From: Rhizobium ecuadorense
GTDB taxonomy: Bacteria > Pseudomonadota > Alphaproteobacteria > Rhizobiales > Rhizobiaceae
Reading direction: 5' to 3'
Assembly: GCF_001187535.1 (NCBI RefSeq)
Contig: NZ_LFIO01000512.1
Span: forward strand, 1 to 38,792
DNA length: 38,792 nt
Below, piece by piece: positions 9,160 to 19,382 of this stretch. Position 1 is the stretch's first letter. Every line of letters begins with the position of its first letter. The translations under genes and the position numbers were made by a program. The notes under the pieces were generated by a model that saw only the letters and a list, made by a program, of their open reading frames with translations, did not search any database and was not told the DNA's origin.

Positions 9160-10202
9160 CGATAACCCCTGGGGCCACGGTTGTGGCGGAAAAGCCTGTG
9201 TCGAAACGCAAGTTTCACAGTGAGATGTCGATGGCGGTGGTGCTGGTCGGCATTGCCCTTGCCTTCGAGATCCTCGGCTGGGTCTTCGTCGGCAGTTCGT
9301 TTCTCGGCAACGAGCAGCGCCTGTCGATCATCATCCTGCAGGTTTCGGTGACCGGCATTCTCGCCGTCGGCGTCACCCATGTCATCATCACCGGCGGCAT
9401 CGACCTGGCCTCCGGCTCGGTGGTCGGGCTGACCGCCATGGTCGCCGCCTCACTGGCCCAAAGCTCGACCGATGTGCGCGCCCTTTATCCCGCACTCACC
9501 GATCTTTCGCCGATCTGGCCGATCCTGGCCGGCCTCGTCGTCGGTCTTCTGGCCGGATGGATCAGCGGTGTCCTGATCGCCAAGACCGGCATTCCCCCCT
9601 TCATCGCCACGCTCGGCATGATGGTCTGCGCCAGGGGCGTCGCCAAGTGGTACACGCTCGGACAACCGATCGCTCTCCTGACGCCGCAATTCACCTGGCT
9701 CGGCAAGAGCTTCATCATCTTCGGCTTTCCCGTGCCGCTGCCGGTGATCATCTTTCTCGGCGTCGCCGTGCTCTCCCACATTGCCCTCGGTTATACGCGC
9801 TACGGCAAATATACCTATGCGATCGGCTCCAATCCCCAGGCGGCGCGCGTCTCCGGCATCAATATCGGCGCCCATCTGATCAAGGTCTATGCCGTCGCCG
9901 GACTGCTGTCGGGTCTGGCAGGAGTGGTCACCGCAGCCCGAGCCGCATCCGCCCAGCCGACCATGGGCACGGCTTACGAACTCGACGCCATTGCCGCGGC
10001 CGTCATCGGCGGAACATCGCTCGCCGGCGGCGCAGGACGCATCACCGGAACGCTGATCGGAACCATCATCCTCGGCATCATCACCTCAGGATTCACATTC
10101 CTCAAGATCGGCTCCTATTACCAGGAGATCATCAAGGGAACCATCATCGTCCTTGCCGTCGTCATCGATCAATACAGGCGATCAAAACAAGCAAGAGCGT
10201 GA
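9156..10202 (+). CDS. ABC sugar importer permease (CUT2)
   Basis: This 348-residue RbsC-type permease has about eight to ten hydrophobic segments. Family motifs are present: [14 protein letters not shown] near residue 72, [12 protein letters not shown] near 130, and [11 protein letters not shown] near 285. The ATGA overlap with the ATPase gene indicates translational coupling. It forms the membrane channel, probably as a homodimer, for the CUT2 importer. Confidence 0.93.
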   Translation: MTITPGATVVAEKPVSKRKFHSEMSMAVVLVGIALAFEILGWVFVGSSFLGNEQRLSIIILQVSVTGILAVGVTHVIITGGIDLASGSVVGLTAMVAASLAQSSTDVRALYPALTDLSPIWPILAGLVVGLLAGWISGVLIAKTGIPPFIATLGMMVCARGVAKWYTLGQPIALLTPQFTWLGKSFIIFGFPVPLPVIIFLGVAVLSHIALGYTRYGKYTYAIGSNPQAARVSGINIGAHLIKVYAVAGLLSGLAGVVTAARAASAQPTMGTAYELDAIAAAVIGGTSLAGGAGRITGTLIGTIILGIITSGFTFLKIGSYYQEIIKGTIIVLAVVIDQYRRSKQARA

Positions 10203-10308
10203 CCGGGCGGCAGAGCGACGTCTATGGACATGACCGGACCAATCCGATGATGTGGAGGTCGCGAAACTTCATGACGACCGCAAAGCGGCAACTGATAAGG
10301 CAGATAAC

Positions 10309-11082
10309 ATGGCAAGCATCGACCTCAACAGCGATCTCGGCGAAAGCTTCGGTGCATGGGCAATGGGTGACGATGTTTCGATGCTGTCGATCGTCACCAG
10401 CGCCAACATTGCCTGCGGCTTCCATGCCGGTGACCCGGTGGGCATCCTGTCCGTTTTAAAGGAAGCGGCAAAACGCGGCGTCTCGGTCGGAGCCCATATC
10501 GGTTACCGCGATCTCGTCGGGTTCGGTCGCCGCAACATGGATCCGTCCAGCGCCGAGCTCGTCGGCGATACCATCTATCAGATCGGCGCTTTGCAGGCTC
10601 TGGCAAAAGCCGCGGGCACCCGGGTGCGTTATGTAAAGCCGCATGGGGCACTGTACAACACGATTGCCACTGATGCCCGGCAGGCCTACGATGTCATCAC
10701 CGGTATCAAGGCGGTCGATCCCTCGCTCGCCTTGCTGGCGCTTTCCGGGGCACCCATCGTCGAGCAGGCGCGTGCGGCCGGGCTGACGGTTGTCTGTGAG
10801 GCCTTCGCCGATCGGGCCTACAACGCCGATGGCAGCCTCGTCAGCCGCCGCCTGCCGGGATCGGTCGTCCACGACCCGGAAACCATTGCCAGGCGGATGC
10901 TGCGTCTGGTGGCGGACGGTCGCATCACGGCGGTTGATGGCACGGAGATAAGGCTCGAAGCGCAATCGATCTGTGTCCACGGCGATACTCCGGCGGCCGT
11001 GGCCATCGCTCAGACATTGCGCGAAGCATTGATGAGCAACGGCGTCGGCCTCAATCCTTTCACGGATGTCGACCATGACTGA
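10309..11082 (+). CDS. pxpA: 5-oxoprolinase subunit A (LamB/YcsF family)
   Basis: This 257-residue LamB/YcsF protein opens with [12 protein letters not shown], with the conserved [10 protein letters not shown] and K-P-H-G-A-L-Y-N motifs following. PxpA works with PxpB and PxpC to open 5-oxoproline to glutamate using ATP. ATG 10309 is chosen because the family begins at this motif; an upstream GTG would add about 19 unconserved residues. The stop overlaps the next gene's start. The D-glutamate cyclase at 1.9 kb makes 5-oxoproline, which gives these genes a shared metabolite. Confidence 0.92.
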   Translation: MASIDLNSDLGESFGAWAMGDDVSMLSIVTSANIACGFHAGDPVGILSVLKEAAKRGVSVGAHIGYRDLVGFGRRNMDPSSAELVGDTIYQIGALQALAKAAGTRVRYVKPHGALYNTIATDARQAYDVITGIKAVDPSLALLALSGAPIVEQARAAGLTVVCEAFADRAYNADGSLVSRRLPGSVVHDPETIARRMLRLVADGRITAVDGTEIRLEAQSICVHGDTPAAVAIAQTLREALMSNGVGLNPFTDVDHD

Positions 11083-12667
11083 CAAGCTGCGTTTCCTGCC
11101 CGCCGGCAGCCATGCCTTTCTCGTCGAACTCGACGGTCTGGAAAAGACGCTGACGCTGCTCGATCGCCTTCTGGCCGATCGGCCGGAGGGGGTCGTCGAA
11201 CTGGTGCCTGCCGCCCGAACAGTGATGCTCCGCTTCGATCCCCATGTGACGGATCGGGCACGTCTTTGCGCGCATATATGCGCTCTTGATCTCGGTCATC
11301 GCAGCGCTCGCCAGGGCGAGACAATCGAGATCCCAGTCAGCTATGACGGCGAAGATCTCGCCGAAGTCGCCGAAATCCTCGGCTGGCCGGTTGATGACGT
11401 CATCCGCCGCCACACGGAAGCCACCTACACGGTTGCCTTCACCGGTTTTGCACCCGGCTTTGCCTATATGACCTCGGACGATCCGGACTTCGACCTGCCG
11501 CGCCGCAAGAGCCCGCGCGTGCGCATTCCTGCGGGCTCCGTGGCGCTCGGGGGCAAATTCGGCGGCGTCTATCCCTCGGACAGTCCGGGCGGCTGGCAGC
11601 TCATCGGCACGACCCCATTGAAGATGTGGGACATCAAACGACCGCGCGCCGCACTTCTGGCACCGGGCGATCGCGTCCGCTTTCGTGACATCGCGAAAGG
11701 CGCCGTGGTTGCGGCCGCCGCTGTCCCGGAGCCCGAAGCCGTGCAAGCCGGGGAGGGACTTGCCGTCACCCGCGCCGATAGACCGGCACTGTTTCAAGAC
11801 CTCGGCCGGCCCGGCCGCGGCAACCAGGGCGTGTCGGAATCCGGTGCGCTCGACCGTGCCTGCCTGACGGAGGCCAATCTGTCTGTCGGCAATCCGCACA
11901 ATGCAGCTGCCTTGGAAATTGCTTTCGGCGGCTTCGCCTTCAAAACCGATCGACCGGTCACGCTCGCCGTGACCGGTGCGCCTGCGCCGCTTGTTATATC
12001 GACCGAAGACGGTCGTTCCATCGCCGCACCCTTCGCTCAGCCCTTCGCGCTCGATGCCGGCGACGAACTGACGCTCGGCTTTCCCACGGAAGGCATGCGC
12101 AGTTACATAGCGTTGCGCGGCGGTTTCGCTGTCGAACCCATTCTCGGCTCGGCTGCCACCGACACCTTGGCAAAAGTCGGGCCTGCGCCGCTTAAGGCAG
12201 GCGATGTTCTGGTGCCGGCCAACGCACCCGTCTCTGCCGTCGATCCCTTCCGGCGCGACGCACGAGCGCTGCCCAGAGCCGGAGATACTGTGACGCTTGA
12301 CGTCGTCCTTGGCCCGCGGACCGACTGGTTCACAGCAAAGGGTATAGAGACACTCACAAATCAGGTCTGGCAGGTGACGGCTGAATCGAGCCGCGTCGGC
12401 GTGCGGCTCGCCGGAGCCGAGCCGCTGGAGCGGAAGGATGCCGCCGAATTGCCGTCGGAGGGCACACCCATCGGGGCAATTCAGGTGCCGCACAGCGGGC
12501 AACCGGTGCTCTTCCTGGCCGATCATCCGTTGACTGGCGGCTATCCGGTGATCGGTGTCGTGGCCAGCCACCACCTTGATCTCGCCGGCCAGATCCCGAT
12601 CGGCGCCAACATCCGCTTCAATATCGTCGCCCCATTCGATCCGCTCGTCAGGGAAACCAACCGATGA
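11075..12667 (+). CDS. pxpBC: 5-oxoprolinase subunits B and C, fused (KipI-KipA)
   Basis: One 530-residue chain joins a PxpB/KipI (AHS1) domain, about residues 1-215, to a PxpC/KipA (AHS2) domain, about 225-530. Visible marks are G-F-A-P-G-F-A-Y-M and P-A-G-S-V-A-L-G-G in the first half, and Q-D-L-G-R-P-G-R and A-L-E-I-A-F-G-G in the second. ATG 11075 overlaps the pxpA stop; ATG 11066 is also possible. The stop overlaps the next start (ATGA). The same AHS1-AHS2 pair forms the carboxyltransferase part of urea carboxylase, and a biotin carboxylase follows here, so a carboxylase role cannot be excluded. Confidence 0.92.
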   Translation: MTDKLRFLPAGSHAFLVELDGLEKTLTLLDRLLADRPEGVVELVPAARTVMLRFDPHVTDRARLCAHICALDLGHRSARQGETIEIPVSYDGEDLAEVAEILGWPVDDVIRRHTEATYTVAFTGFAPGFAYMTSDDPDFDLPRRKSPRVRIPAGSVALGGKFGGVYPSDSPGGWQLIGTTPLKMWDIKRPRAALLAPGDRVRFRDIAKGAVVAAAAVPEPEAVQAGEGLAVTRADRPALFQDLGRPGRGNQGVSESGALDRACLTEANLSVGNPHNAAALEIAFGGFAFKTDRPVTLAVTGAPAPLVISTEDGRSIAAPFAQPFALDAGDELTLGFPTEGMRSYIALRGGFAVEPILGSAATDTLAKVGPAPLKAGDVLVPANAPVSAVDPFRRDARALPRAGDTVTLDVVLGPRTDWFTAKGIETLTNQVWQVTAESSRVGVRLAGAEPLERKDAAELPSEGTPIGAIQVPHSGQPVLFLADHPLTGGYPVIGVVASHHLDLAGQIPIGANIRFNIVAPFDPLVRETNR

Positions 12668-14376
12668 AAAAATTGCTCATTGCCAATCGCGGCGAAATCG
12701 CCATCCGTATCAGCCGCGCTGCGCGCGATTATGGCATCGCCTCGGTCGCGATCTATTCGGATGCCGATGCTGCCTCGCTGCATGTCGACCTTGCCGACGA
12801 AGCCTATTGCCTGGGCGCCGGCCGCCCGGTCGACACCTACCTGAATATCGGAAAGATCCTGGAAATCGCGCGACGCGCCGGCGCCGATGCGGTCCATCCC
12901 GGTTACGGATTCTTGTCCGAGCGTGCCGAATTCGCGAGCGCCGTCATCAATGCCGGCCTCATCTGGGTCGGCCCCAAGCCTGAGGTCATCACGGCGCTTG
13001 GCGACAAGGTAGAAGCACGACGGATCGCCGAAAAGGTCGGGGCGCCTCTTGTCAAAGGATCGGACGGTCCTCTGGCCACCGCCGAGGAAGCCATCGCCTT
13101 TGCCCGGCAGGCCGGTTTGCCGCTGGCGATCAAGGCTGCCTTCGGCGGCGGTGGCCGCGGCATGAAGGTCGTTCATCGCATCGAGGATGTCGGCGAGTTC
13201 TTCGAATCCGCCGTGCGCGAGGCGAAGGAAGCCTTCGGACGCGGCGAATGTTATGCCGAACAGTTCCTGGAAAAACCACGCCATATCGAGGCGCAGATCA
13301 TCGCCGACAGCCACGGCAATACGGTGGTGCTCGGCACCCGCGATTGCTCGCTGCAGCGGCGCAATCAAAAGTTGGTCGAGGAGGCGCCGGCACCGTTCAT
13401 CTCCGAGGAGCAGCGCAGCCGCATTCACGATGCCGCCAAGGCGATCTGCGCCTCGGCCGGCTATACCGGCGCCGGCACGGTCGAGTTCCTTCTATCGCAG
13501 AATGGAGTCATTTCCTTCCTCGAGGTCAATACCCGCCTGCAGGTCGAACATCCGGTGACGGAGGAAACGACCGGCGTCGATATTGTCATCGAGCAACTGC
13601 GCATCGCCGATGGGCTGCCGCTGTCGGTCACTGAGACACCTGGCCCACGCGGCCATGCCTTCGAGTTCCGCATCAATGCCGAGGATCCGGGCCGTGGGTT
13701 TCTGCCGACACCGGGGTTGATCACGGGCTTTCGCGCCCCGTCCGGTCCCGGCATCCGGCTCGACAGCGGCGTGGAAGCCGGCTCCGAAATTCCCGGCCTT
13801 TATGACTCGATGATGGCCAAACTGATCGTTACCGGCGCGACCCGCGAGGAAGCGTTGATCCGCGCTCGCCGCGCACTTGCGGAATTCAAGATCGAAGGCG
13901 TCGCCTCCGTGCTGCCGTTCCACCGGGCCGTGCTGGAGGAACCGGCTTTCACCGGCGAGGATGGGTTCAAGGTCTTCACCAACTGGATCGAGACAGAATT
14001 CCGTGGCGTCGAGCCGGCTCCGCGAGTCGATCCGGTGGAAGGCGGGCTGCTGCGAAGCTTCATCGAGATCGACGGCAAACGCCATGCGTTCGGCCTTCCG
14101 GCTGGGCTGTTTTCGGGCGGCGCGGCTCCAAGAACGACATCAGGCCCTGTATCCGCTGATGCAAACAGCAATGCGCTGACGGCGCCGATCCCCGGCACCC
14201 TGCAAAAATGGAACGTCGAAGATGGCGCGCAAATTGCCGAAGGCGAGGCGGTCGCCGTGATAGAGGCAATGAAGATGGAAACCCGGGTGCTGGCGCCGAA
14301 GGCCGGCCGCATCTCCATCAAGGCCGCACAAGGCGCAGTGGTCGCGCTCGGTGCGGAACTGGCAACGATAGAGTGA
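12664..14376 (+). CDS. Biotin carboxylase fused to biotin carrier domain
   Basis: This 570-residue protein has an N-terminal biotin carboxylase of AccC type ([10 protein letters not shown] at the start, ATP-grasp glycine loop F-G-G-G-G-R-G-M-K near residue 160, [10 protein letters not shown] near 290). The C-terminal biotinyl domain carries A-M-K-M-E-T with the biotin lysine at residue 537. The family is acetyl-CoA/propionyl-CoA carboxylase alpha-like, but no classical carboxyltransferase gene is nearby. The 4-bp overlap with fused pxpBC argues for a joint complex. Biotin carboxylases often accompany pxp genes, though 5-oxoprolinase itself is not known to need biotin. Confidence 0.9.
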   Translation: MKKLLIANRGEIAIRISRAARDYGIASVAIYSDADAASLHVDLADEAYCLGAGRPVDTYLNIGKILEIARRAGADAVHPGYGFLSERAEFASAVINAGLIWVGPKPEVITALGDKVEARRIAEKVGAPLVKGSDGPLATAEEAIAFARQAGLPLAIKAAFGGGGRGMKVVHRIEDVGEFFESAVREAKEAFGRGECYAEQFLEKPRHIEAQIIADSHGNTVVLGTRDCSLQRRNQKLVEEAPAPFISEEQRSRIHDAAKAICASAGYTGAGTVEFLLSQNGVISFLEVNTRLQVEHPVTEETTGVDIVIEQLRIADGLPLSVTETPGPRGHAFEFRINAEDPGRGFLPTPGLITGFRAPSGPGIRLDSGVEAGSEIPGLYDSMMAKLIVTGATREEALIRARRALAEFKIEGVASVLPFHRAVLEEPAFTGEDGFKVFTNWIETEFRGVEPAPRVDPVEGGLLRSFIEIDGKRHAFGLPAGLFSGGAAPRTTSGPVSADANSNALTAPIPGTLQKWNVEDGAQIAEGEAVAVIEAMKMETRVLAPKAGRISIKAAQGAVVALGAELATIE

Positions 14377-14392
14377 CGGACAGGCAAATCGG

Positions 14393-15412
14393 ATGGTGAC
14401 CATTCTCGACACGATCAATCCCGACGCCAAGCGCGTGCGCCATCCCGAGAAGGCGCATCGGCCGGATACGGAAGTCATGCGCAAGCCGGACTGGATCCGC
14501 GTCAAGGCGCCGACCTCCAAGGGTTATGCCGAGACGCGGGCGATCGTGAAGGAGCACAAGCTCGTCACCGTCTGCGAGGAGGCCGGCTGCCCGAATATCG
14601 GCGAGTGCTGGGACAAGAAGCACGCCACCTTCATGATCATGGGCGAAATCTGTACCCGCGCCTGCGCCTTCTGCAATGTCGCCACCGGCAAGCCGAACGC
14701 CCTCGACATGGCCGAGCCCGAGAATGTCGCCAAGGCGGTCAAGGAGATGGGCCTGTCCCACGTCGTCATCACCTCGGTCGACCGCGACGACCTGGAGGAT
14801 GGCGGCGCCGAGCACTTCGAAAAGGTGATCTGGGCGATCCGCGCCGCTTCGCCGGCAACGACGATCGAAATCCTGACGCCGGACTTCCTGAAGAAGCCGG
14901 GTGCCTTGGAGCGCGTCGTCGCCGCCAAGCCCGACGTCTTCAACCACAATATGGAGACGGTCCCCGGCAATTATCTGACGGTTCGCCCCGGCGCCCGCTA
15001 TTTCCATTCCATCCGGCTCTTGCAGCGGGTGAAGGAACTCGATCCGACCATGTTCACCAAGTCGGGCATCATGGTCGGCCTCGGCGAGGAGCGCAACGAG
15101 GTGCTGCAACTGATGGACGACCTGCGGACCGCCGATGTCGACTTCCTGACGATCGGCCAGTACCTGCAGCCGACCCGCAAGCACCACAAGGTCGAAAGCT
15201 TCGTCACCCCGGACGAGTTCAAGTCTTATGAGACGGTCGCCTACAGCAAGGGCTTCCTGATGGTCGCCTCCAGCCCGCTGACCCGCTCCTCCCACCATGC
15301 CGGTGACGATTTTGCGCGGCTGAGGGCGGCGCGCGAAAAAGTCCGGCGACCGCAGCGAGATCCCGTGCCCAGGAACTGGAGAGCCCTCGATTGCGAAATG
15401 GGTGTGATTTGA
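14393..15412 (+). CDS. lipA: Lipoyl synthase, likely extra copy with altered C-terminus
   Basis: This 339-residue radical-SAM enzyme inserts sulfur into octanoyl groups on E2 or H proteins. Both iron-sulfur sites are intact: [12 protein letters not shown] (auxiliary cluster) and C-T-R-A-C-A-F-C (SAM cluster). The late R-S-S-H-H-A motif near residue 303 is also intact. After A-A-R-E-K the tail (V-R-R-P-Q-R-D-P onward, about 20 residues) does not look like usual rhizobial LipA and may mark a recombination junction. In rhizobia lipA normally sits in the chromosomal pdh-lpd cluster, so this is probably a second copy. It could serve the lipoylated E2 encoded at 37.2 kb. Confidence 0.92.
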   Translation: MVTILDTINPDAKRVRHPEKAHRPDTEVMRKPDWIRVKAPTSKGYAETRAIVKEHKLVTVCEEAGCPNIGECWDKKHATFMIMGEICTRACAFCNVATGKPNALDMAEPENVAKAVKEMGLSHVVITSVDRDDLEDGGAEHFEKVIWAIRAASPATTIEILTPDFLKKPGALERVVAAKPDVFNHNMETVPGNYLTVRPGARYFHSIRLLQRVKELDPTMFTKSGIMVGLGEERNEVLQLMDDLRTADVDFLTIGQYLQPTRKHHKVESFVTPDEFKSYETVAYSKGFLMVASSPLTRSSHHAGDDFARLRAAREKVRRPQRDPVPRNWRALDCEMGVI

Positions 15413-15443
15413 CCGTCGGGACGAAGCACGCAAGGGAAAGATC

Positions 15444-16898
15444 ATGTCAACGATAGCCATGCCGGAGCCGCGTGCTGACATTCTGGCGCGCTTGCCTCAG
15501 ATCATCGCCGAACTGGAAGCGGCCTTGCCCAAAGCCACCGTCATTTCGGATCCGCAGGAGACCCGGGCCTATGAATGTGATGCACTGACAGCCTATCGCT
15601 GTCCGCCGCTCGCGGTCGTCTTACCACGCAGCACCGAGGAGGTCGCGACAGCGATGCGTGTCTGCTATGAGCGCCGCGTCCCCGTCGTGCCGCGCGGGGC
15701 AGGGACCTCGCTCGCCGGCGGCGCCTTGCCCACCGCAGATAGCGTCGTTATCAGCACGATCCGGCTGCGCGAAATCCTCGAAGTCGACACGGCAAACCGA
15801 TTTATCCGGGTCCAGACCGGTGTCACCAACCTTGCCGTGAGTGCCGAACTGGACGCGGATGGATTTTTCTACGCGCCCGACCCATCGTCGCAGCTTGCCT
15901 GCACGATTGCCGGCAATATTGCGATGAACTCAGGGGGCGCCCACTGCCTCAAATACGGCGTCACCACGAACAATCTGATGGGCCTTCGCATGGTGCTGCC
16001 GAGCGGCGAAGTCGTCGAGCTGGGTGGGCCGTTTTTGGGGACGACCGGTCTTGATATTCTCGGACTCTTGTGTGGTTCCGAAGGCCAGCTCGCGATCATC
16101 ACCGAGGCGACCTTGAAGATAGTGCCCAAGGCCGAAGGCGCCCGGCCGATGTTGATCGGTTTCGAAAGCGCCGAGATTGCCGGTGAATGCGTTGGCCGCA
16201 TCATCCGCTCCGGTCTGCTGCCGGTGGCGATCGAATATATGGACGATGTGTGCCTGCGCGCGGTCGAAGCATTTGCCAAAGCCGGGTATCCCGCCTGCGC
16301 CGCCGTTCTGATCGTCGAAGTCGAGGGATCCGAAGAGGAGATCGACGAGCAAACGCAGCGCATTCGCGCCATCGCTGAGGCGCTGGGAGCGGTAGAGTTT
16401 CGCAGCAGCCGAACCGCCGATGAATCGCTCGCGATCTGGAAAGGCCGCAAGTCGGCGTTTGGCGCGATGGGTCGTCTCGGCGACTACCTGTGCCTCGACG
16501 GAACGGTGCCGGTTTCGAAACTCCCCTATACGCTGAAGCGCATCGGCGAGCTCTCAACGGAATACGGCCTGGAAGTCGCCAACGTCTTTCATGCCGGTGA
16601 CGGAAACATGCATCCGCTCATCTTGTTCAACGCCAACGCGCCGGGCGAGTTGGAGCGCGCCGAAGCTTTCGGCGCCGACATTCTTCGTCTTTGTGTTGAC
16701 GTTGGCGGTTGCCTGACCGGCGAGCATGGGGTCGGCATCGAAAAGCGCGATCTCATGACCGCACAATTCAACATGACGGACATGGACATCCAGATGGCGA
16801 TCAAGGACGTCTTCGATCCGGCCTGGCTGTTGAACGCTGCCAAAGTCTTTCCCCTTGAGGTGAGTAAGCCCTACCGCGAGAGAGCTCGATCACGATGA
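15444..16898 (+). CDS. glcD: Glycolate oxidase subunit GlcD (FAD-linked)
   Basis: This is a 484-residue FAD-linked oxidase of the vanillyl-alcohol-oxidase fold. The FAD-binding motif P-R-G-A-G-T-S-L-A-G-G is near residue 80. Late motifs are F-H-A-G-D-G-N-M-H-P near 383 and G-E-H-G-V-G-I-E-K-R near 430. With GlcE and GlcF it oxidises glycolate to glyoxylate at the membrane. AAGGGAAAG precedes the ATG. The stop overlaps glcE by 4 bp. D-lactate dehydrogenase is the main alternative, but the three-gene set beside a glyoxylate pathway strongly favours glycolate. Confidence 0.93.
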   Translation: MSTIAMPEPRADILARLPQIIAELEAALPKATVISDPQETRAYECDALTAYRCPPLAVVLPRSTEEVATAMRVCYERRVPVVPRGAGTSLAGGALPTADSVVISTIRLREILEVDTANRFIRVQTGVTNLAVSAELDADGFFYAPDPSSQLACTIAGNIAMNSGGAHCLKYGVTTNNLMGLRMVLPSGEVVELGGPFLGTTGLDILGLLCGSEGQLAIITEATLKIVPKAEGARPMLIGFESAEIAGECVGRIIRSGLLPVAIEYMDDVCLRAVEAFAKAGYPACAAVLIVEVEGSEEEIDEQTQRIRAIAEALGAVEFRSSRTADESLAIWKGRKSAFGAMGRLGDYLCLDGTVPVSKLPYTLKRIGELSTEYGLEVANVFHAGDGNMHPLILFNANAPGELERAEAFGADILRLCVDVGGCLTGEHGVGIEKRDLMTAQFNMTDMDIQMAIKDVFDPAWLLNAAKVFPLEVSKPYRERARSR

Positions 16899-18049
16899 CA
16901 GACGGCAACATGCTTGCATCCGTAGAGACCGTCTTCTCCCCCGCGGACGAACTTGAACTTTCCGCCTTCCTCGATGAGGCCTGCAAGACGGCAAAAGCGC
17001 TCCACATCATGGGCGGCGGCACTCGCCTGAAGCCGAGTTTTCCATTCGAAACCACCACGCTGACGACGCGACGCCTCAGCGGCATCGTGACCTACGAACC
17101 TGGTGCCATGACGCTGATCGCCCGAGCGGGGACGCCCGTTGAGGAAATCGAGGCGGCGCTTGCCACAGAGGGCCAGGCACTGGCTTTCGAGCCCATGGAT
17201 CATCGTACCGTTCTTAGCACGGGCGGTGTTCCAACCATTGGCGGCGTGGTTGCGACCAATGCTTCAGGCCCGCGGCGCGTCCAGATCGGCGCCTGCAGAG
17301 ACCATCTGCTTGGGGTTCGCTTTGCCGATGGCCGGGGCCGGATCGTCAAGAACGGCGGCCGAGTGATGAAGAACGTCACGGGTCTCGATCTTGGCAAACT
17401 TCTCTGCGGTTCCTTTGGCACACTGGGCGTCCTGACGGAAGTGGCCATAAAGACGCTGCCAGCGCCCGAAAGCGAGCTGTCGGTCGGCTTCAGCAATGTG
17501 TCTGTGTCGGAAGCGAGCCGGATTTTTCAAACCGCGCTTGCAAGCCCCATGGAGATTTCCGGCGCCGCCTTTAGATCCGGGACTGCCTGGCTGAGGATCG
17601 AGGGGCGCTCCAAGCAGGTCAGATACAGGCGCGAAAAGATATTCGACCTGCTACCTCACTATAATATCGACTTTCTCTACGATGTTGTGAGCAAGGACCT
17701 GTGGAGCCGGCTGCGAGACCTGCACCACTTTGACGACCCGCAGTTGCCGCTGTGGCGAATCCTGGTCAAGCCGACGGATGCGTCGATCGTCGCATCCGCA
17801 CTCGAGAACCTTGGAGGAACCGTATCGCTCGATTGGGGAGGCGGGCTGATCTGGTTTGCGGGGCAGGCGGACCCGCTTGAGGTTCGCAGGGCCTGCGGCA
17901 CCGGACAGGCCTTGTTGATGCGCAGCGAAAGCCCATTTTGCCGCCCGAGGTTCGCGCCTGAAGGCGAAGCTGTTGCTCGCCTCTCGAAGGCATTGCGCAA
18001 CCAGTTCGATCCCGCCGCAATCCTGAACCGCGGTTTGATGGACAGCTAG
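16895..18049 (+). CDS. glcE: Glycolate oxidase subunit GlcE (FAD-binding)
   Basis: This 384-residue FAD-binding subunit is shorter than GlcD, as usual for GlcE. It shows G-G-G-T-R-L-K-P near residue 38, G-G-V-V-A-T-N-A-S-G-P near 115, and G-L-D-L-G-K-L-L-C-G-S near 165. Its start overlaps the glcD stop and its stop abuts the glcF start, so translation of the three subunits is tightly coupled. Confidence 0.92.
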   Translation: MTDGNMLASVETVFSPADELELSAFLDEACKTAKALHIMGGGTRLKPSFPFETTTLTTRRLSGIVTYEPGAMTLIARAGTPVEEIEAALATEGQALAFEPMDHRTVLSTGGVPTIGGVVATNASGPRRVQIGACRDHLLGVRFADGRGRIVKNGGRVMKNVTGLDLGKLLCGSFGTLGVLTEVAIKTLPAPESELSVGFSNVSVSEASRIFQTALASPMEISGAAFRSGTAWLRIEGRSKQVRYRREKIFDLLPHYNIDFLYDVVSKDLWSRLRDLHHFDDPQLPLWRILVKPTDASIVASALENLGGTVSLDWGGGLIWFAGQADPLEVRRACGTGQALLMRSESPFCRPRFAPEGEAVARLSKALRNQFDPAAILNRGLMDS

Positions 18050-19372
18050 ATGCAGACGAATTTCAATCAAGTCCAGCTTTCAGACCCGGCTACACGTACA
18101 TCAAACGAGATCCTGCGGTCCTGCGTCCATTGCGGCTTCTGCACGGCAACCTGCCCAACATATCGTGTGCTGGGCGATGAACTCGACAGTCCGCGCGGCC
18201 GGATCTACCTGATCAAGGATATGCTGGAAAACGACAGGGTTCCCGACAACGCAACCGTAAAGCACATCGACCGTTGCCTCAGTTGTCTCAGCTGCATGAC
18301 GACATGCCCTTCCGGCGTGAACTATATGCACCTGATCGATCACGCGCGCGATTATATCGAGAAGAATTATACTCGCCGCTGGGACGATCGGGCCTTACGA
18401 TGGCTGCTGGCCCGGATATTGCCGTATCCTCAGCGGTTCCGCTGGGCCTTGACCGCAGCCAAATTGGCCCGCCCCCTGCGGCGCCTTGTTCCCGATGCCC
18501 GGTTGCGGGCAATGCTGGAGATGGTACCGGAGAGCATCCCCAAGGTCAGCAAAAACGACAGGCCACAAGTATTTCCTCCAAAAGGCGAGCGGCGCAAACG
18601 CGTGGCTCTCCTGGTCGGCTGCGCCCAGCGTGCGCTGAACACGGATATCAACGACGCAACGATCAGGCTTCTGACCCGGCACGGCTGCAAGGTGGTCGTC
18701 CCGAAAGGCATCGGCTGCTGCGGAGCGCTCACGCATCACATGGGAAAGGCCGAGGAAAGTCGCGCCATGGCCAGCGCCAACATTCGCGCCTTGGTTCGGG
18801 AGCTTGACGGGGGAGGGCTGGATTCCATCGTCATCAACACGTCCGGATGCGGGACCACCGTCAAAGACTACGGACATATGTTCCGAAACGGCCCGATGGC
18901 GGCCGACGCTGAGCGCGTTGCGGCGATTGCCAGGGATGTCACCGAAGTCATGGCGGATATCGGGCTCGAGGACGCTGGGCACGCCGTTCCGCTTCGCGTC
19001 GCCTATCACGGCGCCTGCTCTCTGCAGCATGGCCAGCAAATTCGCGCCCAGCCGAAGGATCTCTTGAAATCGGCGGGCTTCGATGTGGTCGAGCCGCGCG
19101 ATTCCCACATCTGCTGCGGTTCGGCAGGCACCTATAATCTGCTGCAGCCGGCAATATCGCAGCAACTGCAATCGCGCAAAGTCGCAACCATCGAGGCCGT
19201 TCGCCCGCAGTTAATCAGCACCGGCAATATCGGCTGCATGATGCAGATCGGTTCGGGTACCGAGCTTCCGATCGTCCACACCGTTGAACTGCTGGATTGG
19301 GCAACCGGCGGGCCAAAACCGAGAGGTCTTTCCAAGCTTCGATCGGGGCGACCGGATCTGCGCGGTGGTTGA
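18050..19372 (+). CDS. glcF: Glycolate oxidase iron-sulfur subunit GlcF
   Basis: This 440-residue subunit has two 4Fe-4S motifs near the N-terminus (C-V-H-C-G-F-C-T-A-T-C-P and C-L-S-C-L-S-C-M-T-T-C-P). Two CCG domains follow, with G-C-C-G-A-L and C-C-G-S-A-G-T-Y, typical of GlcF and HdrD-like proteins. It passes electrons from GlcD/E toward quinone. Its ATG follows the glcE stop directly. It converges with bhcR, 10 bp away, with no clear terminator between. Confidence 0.93.
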   Translation: MQTNFNQVQLSDPATRTSNEILRSCVHCGFCTATCPTYRVLGDELDSPRGRIYLIKDMLENDRVPDNATVKHIDRCLSCLSCMTTCPSGVNYMHLIDHARDYIEKNYTRRWDDRALRWLLARILPYPQRFRWALTAAKLARPLRRLVPDARLRAMLEMVPESIPKVSKNDRPQVFPPKGERRKRVALLVGCAQRALNTDINDATIRLLTRHGCKVVVPKGIGCCGALTHHMGKAEESRAMASANIRALVRELDGGGLDSIVINTSGCGTTVKDYGHMFRNGPMAADAERVAAIARDVTEVMADIGLEDAGHAVPLRVAYHGACSLQHGQQIRAQPKDLLKSAGFDVVEPRDSHICCGSAGTYNLLQPAISQQLQSRKVATIEAVRPQLISTGNIGCMMQIGSGTELPIVHTVELLDWATGGPKPRGLSKLRSGRPDLRGG

Positions 19373-19382
19373 GATCGTGAAG

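Noticed and set aside
11060..12574. Long antisense open frame (504 codons) over pxpBC
   Set aside because: The plus strand encodes two well-conserved domains; this frame is their shadow.
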